DNA of 64,000 nt from Mesorhizobium sp. WSM4311 (GTDB taxonomy: Bacteria; Pseudomonadota; Alphaproteobacteria; Rhizobiales; Rhizobiaceae): positions 62,001-126,000 of the forward strand of contig NZ_NSFV01000009.1 of the NCBI RefSeq assembly GCF_002295115.1, given 5' to 3'. Each line of letters begins with the position of its first letter. Position 1 is the first letter of the stretch. Below the pieces are notes generated by a model that did not search any database, was not told the DNA's origin, and saw only the letters and a list, made by a program, of their open reading frames with translations. Below, in pieces: positions 33,553 to 42,271 of the stretch. Position numbers and translations under genes: made by a program.

Positions 33553-34629
33553 ATGACGCCGATGCTACGCCGCCTGGCGCTTGCCGCCGCCTGCACGATC
33601 GGCGCCGGCGCGGCCTATGCTTGGGCGCAAGGCGGCGGCGATCTCGTGGTGTTCGATTGGTCCGGTTACGAGGACCCGCTGCTGCATCCCGCCTATACCG
33701 CCAAACACGGCGCCGAGCCGACCTTCGCCTTCTTCGGCGACGAGGACGAAGCCTTCGAGAAGATGCGGGCGGGCTTCAAGACCGATATCGCGCATCCCTG
33801 TTCGCAAAGCGTGGCGAAGTGGCGCGACGCGGGCCTGCTGCAGCCGCTCGACACGTCAAGGATCACGGGCTGGAAAGACCTCAATCCCGGCATCACGGCG
33901 ATGAAGAACCTCGCCACCACGCCCGACGGCAAGGCCTGGTTCATGCCGTTCGACTGGGGCAACACGGCATTGCTCTACCGCACCGACAATGTAACGGCTG
34001 ACGAGGCGCAGTCGCTGCGGATCCTGGCCGACCCGAAATTCAAGGGCCGCGTCACCATCGGCGACAATGTCGACGATGCCTACGCGCTGGCGAGCCTGGT
34101 CATTGGCTTGAAGGACTGGACCAAGATGACCGACGCGCAGTTCAAGGAGGCGTCTGATTTCCTGCGCCAGGTGCACAAGAACGTGCGTCTCTACTGGACC
34201 GACTCGAGCGACATCGATCAGGCCTTTTCCGGCAATGAGGTCGACCTTGCCTGGGGTTGGGGCCAGACACTGATCGCGATGAGCGGGCAAGGCGTTCCCA
34301 TCGCCATGAACCGCGACACAAGGGAAGGCATGTCCACCTGGGTGTGCGGCTACGTGGTGATGAAGGACGCGCCGGGCAAGCTCGACCAGGCCTATGATTT
34401 CCTGAACGCGGTCAATGCGCCCGACATTTCGAAATACATGGTCACGACATTCGGCTACGGCCATGGCAACAGCGCCGGCATGGCCGCGATCGACCACAAG
34501 GTGCTGGCCGAGCGCGGTTTCGACGATATCGACAAGTTCCTCGACAAGACGCTGTTCCAGCAACCGATCGCGCCCGAGCTGAAGAAGCGCATGGTCGACG
34601 AATTTGAGAAGATCAAGGCCGGCTATTGA
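33553..34629 (+). CDS. PotD/F-like binding protein, copy 2
   Basis: About 358 residues from the ATG at 33553, which has GGGGGAG upstream; an earlier in-frame start at 33538 is less likely. A signal peptide ends near AYAWA. It is a tandem duplicate of copy 1 (GYEDPLLHPAY, FFGDEDEAFEKMRAGFKTDIAHPCSQSVAKWRDAGLLQPLD) with pocket changes: MPFDWGNT for MPWDWGNT and AWGWGQT for AWAWNDA. This suggests related but different ligands. Its TGA overlaps the TTG start of the amine oxidase gene. Confidence 0.87.
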   Translation: MTPMLRRLALAAACTIGAGAAYAWAQGGGDLVVFDWSGYEDPLLHPAYTAKHGAEPTFAFFGDEDEAFEKMRAGFKTDIAHPCSQSVAKWRDAGLLQPLDTSRITGWKDLNPGITAMKNLATTPDGKAWFMPFDWGNTALLYRTDNVTADEAQSLRILADPKFKGRVTIGDNVDDAYALASLVIGLKDWTKMTDAQFKEASDFLRQVHKNVRLYWTDSSDIDQAFSGNEVDLAWGWGQTLIAMSGQGVPIAMNRDTREGMSTWVCGYVVMKDAPGKLDQAYDFLNAVNAPDISKYMVTTFGYGHGNSAGMAAIDHKVLAERGFDDIDKFLDKTLFQQPIAPELKKRMVDEFEKIKAGY

Positions 34630-35909
34630 CGGACGAACTGGAAAGAACCGACGTCGTTATCGTCGGTGCCGGCTTCACCGGCCTGTCGGCGGCGCTTGAG
34701 CTGAAGCAGGCCGGCATCGATTTCGTGCTGCTCGAGGCGCGCGATCGTGTCGGCGGGCGGGTGGAAGCCGTTCGGAATGGACTTGGCGAGCGCATCGACA
34801 GCGGCGGCCAATTCCTGTGCGAGGACATGCCCGAAGTGATGGCGCTGGCGAAGGCGCGCGGCAAGACATTCGTCGAAACCTATGTCGAGGGCGACTTCAC
34901 CACACATCCGTCGATGCGGCCCAAGGACGCCAAGCAGACCTATCACGGCGCGATGGCGATCCGCGAGCGCATGAACGGCGTCGAGCCGGACGACCCGTCG
35001 ATCGCCGGCATGAGCGTCGCGGCCTGGCTGGAACAGCAGCCTGATCCCATCGATGCCAAGACGGCTTTCCGCTCTCTGATCGAAGGCCTGTGGTGCCTAC
35101 CGATGGATCAGGTGCCGCTCTGGCACCTGATCGACAATGACCGGCGCATCACCAACGAGGTGCCGGAGCTGCAGTATTCCCTGCGCGAGACCATGCAATC
35201 GCTGGCCGAGGATCTGGCTGGCGATCTCGGCGATCGGGTGCGGCTTGGCGAACCGGTCACGCGCGTCGAAAATGGGTCGCAAGGCGTTCGTGTCGTCACC
35301 GATAATGGCGTGACCCAATCGCGCCGGGTGCTGGTCGCCCTGCCGCCGGCGACGGCCGCGAAGCTCGCTTTCGCGCCGGCCTTGCCGGCGACACTCGCGA
35401 AGGCACTTGGCGTCTGGGAGAGCGGCGCGGTGATCAAGATCCTGGTGCGCTATCCCAAGCCATTCTGGCGCGAGCAGGGTTTGAGCGGCATGGTGATGTG
35501 GCGCGACCTGCCGGGGCTGTTTGCCTGCGACGCCAGCAGGGACGCGGAGCATGCCGCGCTCGTCGTCTTTGTCGGCGGACCGCTAGCGTTTCGATGGCGT
35601 GCACTCAGCGATGCGGCGTTGCGCGCGGAAGTGACGGCAAGGCTGGTGGCTGCTCTTGGTCCGGGCGCGGCCGATAGTGAAGATTTCAGCCAGCGCGACT
35701 GGATCCATGACCGCTGGAGCGGCGGCGCTTACAGTGACCTCATCGTCGATGCGACGGCCAGGGATGCCGAGCGGACGATTCTCGCGGGTGCACCGCCGGT
35801 GCATTTCGCCGCTTCGGAACTGTCGCCGTCATTCCCCGGCTATGTCGAAGGCGCGATCGTCGCCGGGCGCATCGCAGCGAGAAACATAATTGCTGAGCTT
35901 GTTAGCTGA
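34626..35909 (+). CDS. Flavin-containing amine oxidase
   Basis: A 427-residue FAD enzyme of the monoamine/polyamine oxidase family. FAD binding is shown by TDVVIVGAGFTGLSAALELKQAGIDFVLLEARDRVGGRVEA near residue 7, and the C-terminal contact by PSFPGYVEGAIVAGRIAARN. It starts at TTG 34626 inside the stop of the second binding-protein gene (TTGA), so it is translationally coupled. It likely deaminates the imported amine or a product of it. The stop TGA is within repeat A. The equivalent CysFAD-linkage cysteine seen in some MAOs is not evident. Confidence 0.85.
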   Translation: MTDELERTDVVIVGAGFTGLSAALELKQAGIDFVLLEARDRVGGRVEAVRNGLGERIDSGGQFLCEDMPEVMALAKARGKTFVETYVEGDFTTHPSMRPKDAKQTYHGAMAIRERMNGVEPDDPSIAGMSVAAWLEQQPDPIDAKTAFRSLIEGLWCLPMDQVPLWHLIDNDRRITNEVPELQYSLRETMQSLAEDLAGDLGDRVRLGEPVTRVENGSQGVRVVTDNGVTQSRRVLVALPPATAAKLAFAPALPATLAKALGVWESGAVIKILVRYPKPFWREQGLSGMVMWRDLPGLFACDASRDAEHAALVVFVGGPLAFRWRALSDAALRAEVTARLVAALGPGAADSEDFSQRDWIHDRWSGGAYSDLIVDATARDAERTILAGAPPVHFAASELSPSFPGYVEGAIVAGRIAARNIIAELVS

Positions 35910-35955
35910 GCATGATCTTTTCCCAAAACCAGTTTCCACTTTTGGGGATCATGCT
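35909..35955. repeat. Intergenic repeat family A, copy 2
   Basis: AGCATGATC (35909-35917), CCCAAAA, an 11-base loop, TTTTGGG, then GATCATGCT (35947-35955). It fills the entire gap between the convergent amine oxidase and PotA genes: the oxidase TGA is fused to its left end and the PotA stop begins one base after it. The hairpin probably acts as a bidirectional terminator. Confidence 0.75.
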
Positions 35956-37089
35956 TCAATCCCCCATCGCCACCAGCGCCTCGGGATCGTAGGCAAGGCG
36001 GATCGGTGTGCCGACCGGAATGTCGTCGGCGCCGAAATCGTTGGTCTCGGTCACCGACAGCGGCTTTTCCAGCCCCGGTATCTCGACGATCAGATGGGTG
36101 ATCTCGCCGAAATAGTGGCGTTCGACCACCTTGCCGGCAACCTCGAATTTAGCTGTCGCATTGTCCCACAGCACGCGCAGACGCTCGGGGCGGATCCCCA
36201 GCGTGGCCGCGCCGCCATTGCGCATGAAGGCCTTCGGCTTGTCGGTTTTCACACGGCCGAATCCCAGTGTGTCGACGATCAGCGAGGCGCCGTTCTCCTC
36301 GACGATCTCGGCCTTGACGAAGTTCATGCCGCCGAGGAAGTCGGCGACCTGGCGGTTGACCGGGCGCTGGTAGATTTCCTTGGGCGAGGCGACCTGCGCG
36401 ATCCTGCCGCCGAACATCACCGCGATGCGGTCGGACATTGCGAGCGCCTCATACTGGTCGTGGGTGACCAGCACGAAGGTGATGCCGACGGCCTGCTGCA
36501 GGCGGCGCAGCTCGACCTGCATCTGCTCGCGCAATTTCTTGTCGAGCGCCGACAGCGGCTCGTCGAGCAGCAGCACCTTCGGCCGCATGACCAGCGCACG
36601 GGCGAGTGCCACGCGCTGGCGCTGGCCGCCGGACAGTTCAGTGGCCAGCCGCTTGCCAAGCCCGGTCAGCGAGACCTGCGCCAGAGCCTCCTCGACGCGG
36701 CGTTTCTCCTCTCCGCCCTGCAGCCTCAGCCGCTTCAGCCCATAGGCGACGTTCTGCTCGACATTAAGGTGCGGGAAGATCGCATAGCTCTGGAACACCA
36801 TATTGGTCGGCCGGCGGTTGGCCGGAATGCCTTCCATCGGCTGGCCGCCGACCGCGATCGAACCGCTGGTCGGGTTGTCGAAGCCGGCGATCATGCGCAA
36901 AAGCGTGGTCTTGCCGCAGCCGGACGGGCCGAGCAGCGAGAAGAATTCGCCTTCCTTGATGGTCAGGGACGCGTCGTCGAGCGCCTTGAACGACCCATAG
37001 CTGCGGGTGACGTTGCGGATCTCGATCATCGACCGATCAGATTGGGCTGGATCGGATTGGGGGCGCTCGATCGGCGGCTGTTCAGGCAT
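35956..37089 (-). CDS. PotA-type ABC transporter ATP-binding protein
   Basis: A 377-residue ATPase for a polyamine/betaine-type importer. Walker A is GPSGCGKTT near residue 54, signature LSGGQRQRVALARALVM near 155, Walker B VLLLDEPLSALD near 175, and LVTHDQYEALAMSD gives the H-loop. The C-terminal TOBE-like domain (LGIRPERLRVLWDNATAKFEVAGKVVERHYFGEITHLIVEI) is intact. It overlaps the permease gene by 8 bases. The start could also be at the internal ATG 21 codons later (MIEIRNVTRSYG). Confidence 0.87.
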   Translation of the reverse strand: MPEQPPIERPQSDPAQSDRSMIEIRNVTRSYGSFKALDDASLTIKEGEFFSLLGPSGCGKTTLLRMIAGFDNPTSGSIAVGGQPMEGIPANRRPTNMVFQSYAIFPHLNVEQNVAYGLKRLRLQGGEEKRRVEEALAQVSLTGLGKRLATELSGGQRQRVALARALVMRPKVLLLDEPLSALDKKLREQMQVELRRLQQAVGITFVLVTHDQYEALAMSDRIAVMFGGRIAQVASPKEIYQRPVNRQVADFLGGMNFVKAEIVEENGASLIVDTLGFGRVKTDKPKAFMRNGGAATLGIRPERLRVLWDNATAKFEVAGKVVERHYFGEITHLIVEIPGLEKPLSVTETNDFGADDIPVGTPIRLAYDPEALVAMGD

Positions 37090-37903
37090 AGAGGCCTCCC
37101 TCGTTCTGGGTGCGCCTGGCCGCGCGGCGACGCAGGACTTCGGCGACGGTCATCAAAACGAAGGAGGCAACCAGAAGCAGCGTGCCCAGCGCCAGCACGC
37201 CGGGCAGTTTCGAGGCGAAGCGCAACTGGCCCCAGATGTAGATCGGCAGCGTCGCTTCGGTGCCGGTCAGGAAGAAGGCGATGATGAACTCGTCGAGCGA
37301 GATGGTGAAGCAGACGAGCAGGCTGGAGATGATGGCCGGCGCCACCATCGGCAGCGTCACGCGGCGGAAGGTGCCGAAGGCGCTCTCGCCGAGATCGGCG
37401 GAGGCTTCCTCCAGGCTGCGGTCGAAGCCCTCGAAGCCGGAGGTCAGCACCGTCATCGAATAGGGAATGCAGATCAGGACATGGCCGAGCACGACGGTGA
37501 ACAGGGAGAGGCTCAAGCCCAGCTGCAGCATCACCAGCAGCATCGAGATGGCGACGATCACCTCGGGCAGCACCAGCGGCGCCATTATCAGGCCGTTGAT
37601 GGCGCGGCGGCCGGGATAGCGGTAGCGGGTGATCGAGCGGGCGGCGAGGATGCCGAGCACGGTGGCGAGAACCGACGCGCAGACCCCGACCTTCAGGCTG
37701 TTCCAGGCGGCGTCGAGCAGCGCCGGCGTGTGCGGCAGGTCCGCATACCATTGCAGGGTGAAGCCGGTGAGCGGGAATTTCGGCGTCGGCGCCGTGTTGA
37801 TCGAGAAGATCGGCAGGAAGATGACGGGCAGATAGAGGAAGACGATATAGAGAAACGCATAGACCGACAGCCAGCCGCCCGACAGGAGGCGCCGCGCCCT
37901 CAT
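37082..37903 (-). CDS. PotC-type ABC transporter permease
   Basis: A 273-residue inner-membrane permease. Six hydrophobic helices begin with WLSVYAFLYIVFLYLPVIFLPIFSI; the conserved loop is FDRSLEEASADLGESAFGTFRRVTLPMVAPAIISSLLVCFTISLDEFIIAFF (EAAxxxG type). FSINTAPTPKFPLTGFTLQWYADL matches PotC/YdcV. The ATG at 37903 overlaps the stop of the PotB-like gene by four bases. Its partners are the ATPase downstream and PotB upstream. Confidence 0.87.
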   Translation of the reverse strand: MRARRLLSGGWLSVYAFLYIVFLYLPVIFLPIFSINTAPTPKFPLTGFTLQWYADLPHTPALLDAAWNSLKVGVCASVLATVLGILAARSITRYRYPGRRAINGLIMAPLVLPEVIVAISMLLVMLQLGLSLSLFTVVLGHVLICIPYSMTVLTSGFEGFDRSLEEASADLGESAFGTFRRVTLPMVAPAIISSLLVCFTISLDEFIIAFFLTGTEATLPIYIWGQLRFASKLPGVLALGTLLLVASFVLMTVAEVLRRRAARRTQNEGGLYA

Positions 37904-38817
37904 CGTGCCAGCCTCTGCAGTGCGCGGATGATCAGCACCGTGGCGCCGGCCATCAGGGTGACGATCAGCATGGTGGTGACGGAAAGGGCGGCCCCCAGCG
38001 GCCAGTTGGCCGCCTTGCCGAACTGCGCCTGGATGGCGTTGGCGATCATCACGCCGTCCTTGCCGCCGACCAGCTTCGGCGTGACATAGTCGCCGACGGT
38101 CGGGATCATGACGATCAGCGCCGCCGAGATGACGCCCGGCGCCGACAGCGGCAAGGTCACGCGCAGGAATGAACGCAAGGGACCATCGCCGAGATCGGTG
38201 GCTGCCTCGACCAGCGTGCGGTCGACCTTTTCCAGCGAGACGAAGATCGGCAGGATGGCGAAGGCCGCCCAGGCATGGGTGAGGGTAATGATGACGGCGC
38301 TCGAATTGTAGAGCAGCGCCGTCGACGGCTCGTCGATGAAGCCGAGGCCGATCAGGCCGGAATTGAGCACGCCATTGTAGCCGAGGATGACCTTCCACGA
38401 CATGACGCGCAGGAGATAGCTGGTCCAGAACGGGATGGTGATGAGGAACAGCCACAGGCTCTTGTGACGGCCGCCATGGAAGGAAATGAAGTAGGCGATC
38501 GGGTAGGCCAGGATGACGGTGAACAGGCTGACCGTCAGCGAGATGTAGAGCGAGCGCCACAACAGATCGCGGTAGATCGGCTCGGTCAGCGCCACGCGGT
38601 AGTTTTCCAGCGTGAAGGTGCGGTCGATTGTCAGGTAGTGCTGCGTCCAGAAGGAGTGGGCGATGACCACCAGGATCGGCAGGACCAGCAGGACGAGGGC
38701 GTAGAGAAAGGTCGGGCTGATCAGGGCAAAGCCCTGGACAGGTTCGGATTGCAGAAGGGCATTTCGTCTGGCCCGCGTCATGCGCAACGGGGGCGACCCT
38801 TCCACGGTCGCCGTCAT
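37900..38817 (-). CDS. PotB-type ABC transporter permease
   Basis: About 305 residues from the ATG at 38817, which has GGAG seven bases upstream; an upstream in-frame ATG would add 48 unconvincing residues. Six helices are visible, beginning FALISPTFLYALVLLVLPILVVIAHSFW. The coupling loop is VDRTLVEAATDLGDGPLRSFLRVTLPLSAPGVISAALIVMIPTVGDYVTP, as in PotB. It is the first gene of the leftward importer operon. Operator site b (39051) and an inverted repeat at 38930-38979 lie upstream. Confidence 0.87.
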   Translation of the reverse strand: MTATVEGSPPLRMTRARRNALLQSEPVQGFALISPTFLYALVLLVLPILVVIAHSFWTQHYLTIDRTFTLENYRVALTEPIYRDLLWRSLYISLTVSLFTVILAYPIAYFISFHGGRHKSLWLFLITIPFWTSYLLRVMSWKVILGYNGVLNSGLIGLGFIDEPSTALLYNSSAVIITLTHAWAAFAILPIFVSLEKVDRTLVEAATDLGDGPLRSFLRVTLPLSAPGVISAALIVMIPTVGDYVTPKLVGGKDGVMIANAIQAQFGKAANWPLGAALSVTTMLIVTLMAGATVLIIRALQRLAR

Positions 38818-38929
38818 TGCCAGACTCCGGGGGGCAGGGCTCCGGGCGTGATCGCGGTTGCTGGCCTGGACTGTTCCGCCATGCGCATCCCATTGTGCTG
38901 ATACCGGCTGTTTGTTCCCACTTATCCTT

Positions 38930-38979
38930 GGAACGCGATCGAAAACAAAACCGGTGACCACTTTTGCTGGTCGCGTTCC
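38930..38979. repeat. Inverted repeat in the importer leader region
   Basis: GGAACGCGA (38930-38938) and TCGCGTTCC (38971-38979) are perfect 9-base arms; inside them ACCA-N7-TGGT can form a second stem. It lies in the 334-base divergent gap between potB and the aminotransferase. It could be a repeat-family hairpin in the importer leader. Apart from operator b the rest of the gap shows nothing I can name. Confidence 0.55.
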
Positions 38980-39050
38980 TGGCTTGCCGGCTTTCTTTCA
39001 TCATGCGCGCATCCGTGGATTGAAATCAAGCGCTATTTCTGAGATATTGA

Positions 39051-39066
39051 TTGAACGGACATTCAA
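39051..39066. promoter_or_regulatory. Putative BetI-like TetR operator, site b
   Basis: TTGAA-N6-TTCAA (TTGAACGGACATTCAA). It lies in the gap between the leftward PotBCA operon and the rightward aminotransferase gene, 85 bases before the latter's ATG. It matches sites a and c and so links these genes to the TetR regulator at 31538. Confidence 0.65.
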
Positions 39067-39151
39067 AATTAGGTGAAGAAAGCCGCCATTTCCGGCCTTT
39101 GCCGCCGAATTTTAAGCTCAAGAGAAAATCGATAGAGATGTGGAGGCGACA

Positions 39152-40570
39152 ATGGCTGCGGTGAGGGACCTGAAGGCGACCGAAATGGCGGCGTCCGGCG
39201 GTGACGATGCCATTGAACTGGGCAAGCGCCATCTCATCCAGCCCTGGCCTTATGCCGGTTCCGTCGGTGCCGAAGCCCGCGCGCTGATCGGCGAGGGCGA
39301 CGGCATCTACATCACCGACAGCACCGGCAAGCGGCTGATCGACGGGCCTGCCGGCATGTGGTGCGTCAATGTCGGCCACCGCCGCGAGGAACTCGCCAGG
39401 GTGATGTACGAGCAGGCGATGGCGCTGTCCTACAACACGCCCTGGTACACGATGAACGCGCCGTCGGCCGAACTTGCCATGCGCGTCGCCGGCCATGCGC
39501 CGGGTGATCTCAGCCATGTCTTCTACACCACCGGCGGCTCTTCCGCCGTGGAGACGGCGCTGCGCTTCATGCAGTTCTACAACAATGTGCGCGGCCGACC
39601 GGAAAAGAAGCTGATCCTGTCGCGCGGCGGCGCCTATCACGGCTCGACCTATCTGTCGGCCTCGCTCAACGGCCGCCCGCGCGACCGCGACTGGATGGAC
39701 GGCGCCGACAAGCTGGTGATCAAGCTGTCCTCACCCGATCCGTTCCGCCGCCCGCAAGGCATGGGCCTTGCCGCCTTCACAGACTTTCTCGTCGACCAGT
39801 TCCGCGACACGGTCGCCCGTGTCGGCGCAGACAAAATAGGCGCATTCGTCGGCGAGCCGGTGCAGGCATCGGGGGGCGTCGTGATCCCGCCCGACGGCTA
39901 TCTCAAGCGCATCCGCGAGATCTGCCGCGACAACGACATCCTCTATGTCTCCGACGAGGTGGTGACGGGCTTCGGCCGGCTCGGCCATGTCTTCGCCTCG
40001 GGCGACGTGTTCGGCATCGATCCCGACATGATCACCTTCGCCAAGGGCGTCACCTCGGGCTATTTCCCGCTCGGCGGCGTCATCATCTCGGAACGGCTGC
40101 TGCAGGAGTTGCGCCGTTCGAACCATCCCGACGCGATGTTCGGCCATGGCCTGACCTATACCAGCCACCCCATCGGCTGCGCCGTGGCGTTGAAAAACCT
40201 CGACCTGCTGGAAGAGAGCGTGCTTGCTCACACGCGCGCGGTCGCGCCCTATTTCCAGGCGCGGCTGAAGACGCTGGAAGAGCTGCCGCTGGTCGGAGAG
40301 GTGCGCGGCGCCGGGCTGATGGGCTGCGTCGAATGCGTCGCCGACCGTGAAAGCAAGAACCCGCTGCAGCTCGACAAGGATGTCGGCAAACGCATCGACG
40401 CCCACTGCCATGAGCTCGGCCTGCTGGTGCGGCCGCTGATCAACATGTGCGTGATGTCGCCGCCGCTGATCATCACGCGCGAGCAGATCGACGACATGGT
40501 CGGCATTTTGCGCGAGGGCATTTCGCGGACCATGGATGATCTGAGGAAAGAGGGAATGTGGCGGGGGTGA
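39152..40570 (+). CDS. Class III omega-aminotransferase
   Basis: A PLP enzyme of about 472 residues from the ATG at 39152 (GGAGG five bases before it; a GTG at 39140 is the alternative). The PLP lysine is K298 in FAKGVTSGYFPLGG; SDEVVTGFGRLG supplies the aspartate, and TTGGSSAVETALRF binds phosphate. GMWCVNVGHRREELARVMYEQ near residue 72 is typical of the beta-alanine/diamine/taurine group. It would transfer the amino group from a deaminable product of the pathway to pyruvate or 2-oxoglutarate. It faces the Rieske gene convergently. Confidence 0.86.
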   Translation: MAAVRDLKATEMAASGGDDAIELGKRHLIQPWPYAGSVGAEARALIGEGDGIYITDSTGKRLIDGPAGMWCVNVGHRREELARVMYEQAMALSYNTPWYTMNAPSAELAMRVAGHAPGDLSHVFYTTGGSSAVETALRFMQFYNNVRGRPEKKLILSRGGAYHGSTYLSASLNGRPRDRDWMDGADKLVIKLSSPDPFRRPQGMGLAAFTDFLVDQFRDTVARVGADKIGAFVGEPVQASGGVVIPPDGYLKRIREICRDNDILYVSDEVVTGFGRLGHVFASGDVFGIDPDMITFAKGVTSGYFPLGGVIISERLLQELRRSNHPDAMFGHGLTYTSHPIGCAVALKNLDLLEESVLAHTRAVAPYFQARLKTLEELPLVGEVRGAGLMGCVECVADRESKNPLQLDKDVGKRIDAHCHELGLLVRPLINMCVMSPPLIITREQIDDMVGILREGISRTMDDLRKEGMWRG

Positions 40571-40608
40571 AGGTCCTTCCTTCTCTCGGTAGGGCGGAGA
40601 GAAGGAAG

Positions 40609-41811
40609 CTACGGCCGCGACCTCAGCGCGTCGTTCAAATTCCACATGTCCTTCTCCTCGGGCGCCGTTTCCAGGCCCAGCACCGGCAGCATCTTGCGCA
40701 GATGATCGTGGTGGGTGCGCACGCCATATTCGAGGTCGGAGAGATAAAAGCCCTCGAAGGCTTCGGACAGCATGGATTCGTTCGACCACACCGACAGCTG
40801 GACATCTTCCGACATGGTGTCGCGGTCGATGCGGAAGGAGAGGTAGCGGGCGGCGGCCTGCTCGCGGCTTTCGTCGCGGTAGCGGTAGATGGCGCCGCGC
40901 AGCAGGGTCTCGCCCGTCGACAGCGGAAACTCCTGATAGAACTGCACGGATTCCGGCATCACCGAAATGACCGCATTGGGGAAGATGCCGTAATAGACCC
41001 AGGCCTTTTTCAGATAGTCCGGCAGATGCGCCGGCTCTGGCGCGATCTTGACGTAGTTCTTGACGCTCCAGCGGCGGCCGGCATGCGGATTGTAGGTGGC
41101 GAAGGAGCGCGATACGCCATTGATGAAGGGCTCATCGAAATAGGTCGCGCCATAAAGATCCTGCAGGGCAGGATGCGCCATGGCGACGTGATAGCCCTCA
41201 TTGTCGACATCGCGCACCGACTTCCAGTTGACCGGCGTCTTCTGGGTCCAGATGCCCCAGGACGGCACCATGTCCGCGGCGTTGTAATGCGCGAATTCGG
41301 GCTCGATCGGCTTCATCAGCTCGGCGACCGAAGGCTGCGGTCCGCCATTGCGGAAGCGGATGAAGATAAAACCCATCCAGACTTCGAGGTCGAGCTGCAT
41401 CAGGCCGAACTCGGTCTTGTCGAGATCGGGGAAGGAGCGCGGGCGCGCGGCGCCGCGCAGCGTGCCGTCGAGATTGTAGACCCAGCCATGGAACGGGCAC
41501 ACCAGCGCGTTCTTGCAATTGCCCTGGCTGTCGGCGACGACACGGCTGCCGCGGTGGCGGCACATATTGTTGAAGCCGCGCACGACGCCGTCCTTGCCAC
41601 GCACGATCAAGGCGCGTTCGCCGACCACGTCCATGGTCAGATAGTCGCCGGCGTTCGGGATGTCGCTGACATGGCCGACGATCTGCCAATGGTTGCGGAA
41701 GACTTGCTCCTTCTCGAGCTCGAGAAGGGCATCGGAATGGTAGCTCCAGCCCGGTAGTCCCCGCCGGTCCCAACCGTTGGGGATCGCCACGTCACGGAGG
41801 TGCGGGTTCAT
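40609..41811 (-). CDS. Rieske oxygenase alpha subunit, betaine/carnitine-oxygenase-like
   Basis: A 400-residue oxygenase. The Rieske 2Fe-2S ligands are C84-x-H86 and C105-x2-H108 (MCRHRGSR ... CPFHGW), and the mononuclear iron site has H208 and H213 in VDNEGYHVAMAHP. The N-terminal FRNHWQIVGHVSDIPNAGDYLTMDV and overall length resemble GbcA, stachydrine demethylase and carnitine oxygenase CntA, which act on quaternary amines. No reductase gene is adjacent or elsewhere in the window, so electrons must come from elsewhere. Operator site c lies 20 bases upstream of the start. Confidence 0.86.
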   Translation of the reverse strand: MNPHLRDVAIPNGWDRRGLPGWSYHSDALLELEKEQVFRNHWQIVGHVSDIPNAGDYLTMDVVGERALIVRGKDGVVRGFNNMCRHRGSRVVADSQGNCKNALVCPFHGWVYNLDGTLRGAARPRSFPDLDKTEFGLMQLDLEVWMGFIFIRFRNGGPQPSVAELMKPIEPEFAHYNAADMVPSWGIWTQKTPVNWKSVRDVDNEGYHVAMAHPALQDLYGATYFDEPFINGVSRSFATYNPHAGRRWSVKNYVKIAPEPAHLPDYLKKAWVYYGIFPNAVISVMPESVQFYQEFPLSTGETLLRGAIYRYRDESREQAAARYLSFRIDRDTMSEDVQLSVWSNESMLSEAFEGFYLSDLEYGVRTHHDHLRKMLPVLGLETAPEEKDMWNLNDALRSRP

Positions 41812-41830
41812 AAAACGTCTCTTCTTTTTG

Positions 41831-41846
41831 TTGAATAATCATTCAA
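41831..41846. promoter_or_regulatory. Putative BetI-like TetR operator, site c
   Basis: TTGAAT-N4-ATTCAA, upstream of the Rieske oxygenase gene. A second perfect palindrome TTGCATT-N2-AATGCAA follows at 41859-41874. Together they cover the likely promoter. Confidence 0.65.
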
Positions 41847-41874
41847 TAAAATCATATTTTGCATTGAAATGCAA

Positions 41875-42271
41875 TGGGTTGCGAAAATTCGAATGATTTC
41901 GACGCGGCGACTGCCCGGGAAAATCGCGGAGAATCCGGATGTTAGCCCCGGTTCCGAAATGCCGTTGCCACGTCGTTTCACAAGCGCGGAAGCAGACGAA
42001 CAAGACGCCTTGCCGGTTGCAAAAAGCGCTCGCTGCGCCGCGGTCGATCTGCCGTCCGGCAGGCGTTGGGGTGGCGCTGCCTGGCTGAAGGCGAACTGGG
42101 ATTACCTTGCCTCGGCGAAGTGTGAGCCGGAATGACCGATTCTGCCCGGTTTTGCCCGATACCGCTGTTTCAATTCCGTTACATTGCCAGAGCTACACCA
42201 ATTTTGTGCTGTTACAAAGTGCGATTAAGTTCGTTTCATCATCAAAAAGAAACGCAGCGAAGGGGAAGGCA
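41875..42271. other. Intergenic region upstream of a small protein gene
   Basis: About 400 bases with no convincing gene. Open frames here lack ribosome sites and run into the following gene. The lower-GC stretch 42165-42260 (TTTTGTGCTGTTACAAAG, GTTTCATCATCAAAAAGAAACG) probably holds the promoter and leader of the gene at 42272. No other structure was recognised. Confidence 0.5.

Noticed and set aside
39026..39640. Minus-strand frame opposite the aminotransferase start
   Set aside because: Antisense to the well-supported aminotransferase and runs through the operator region.
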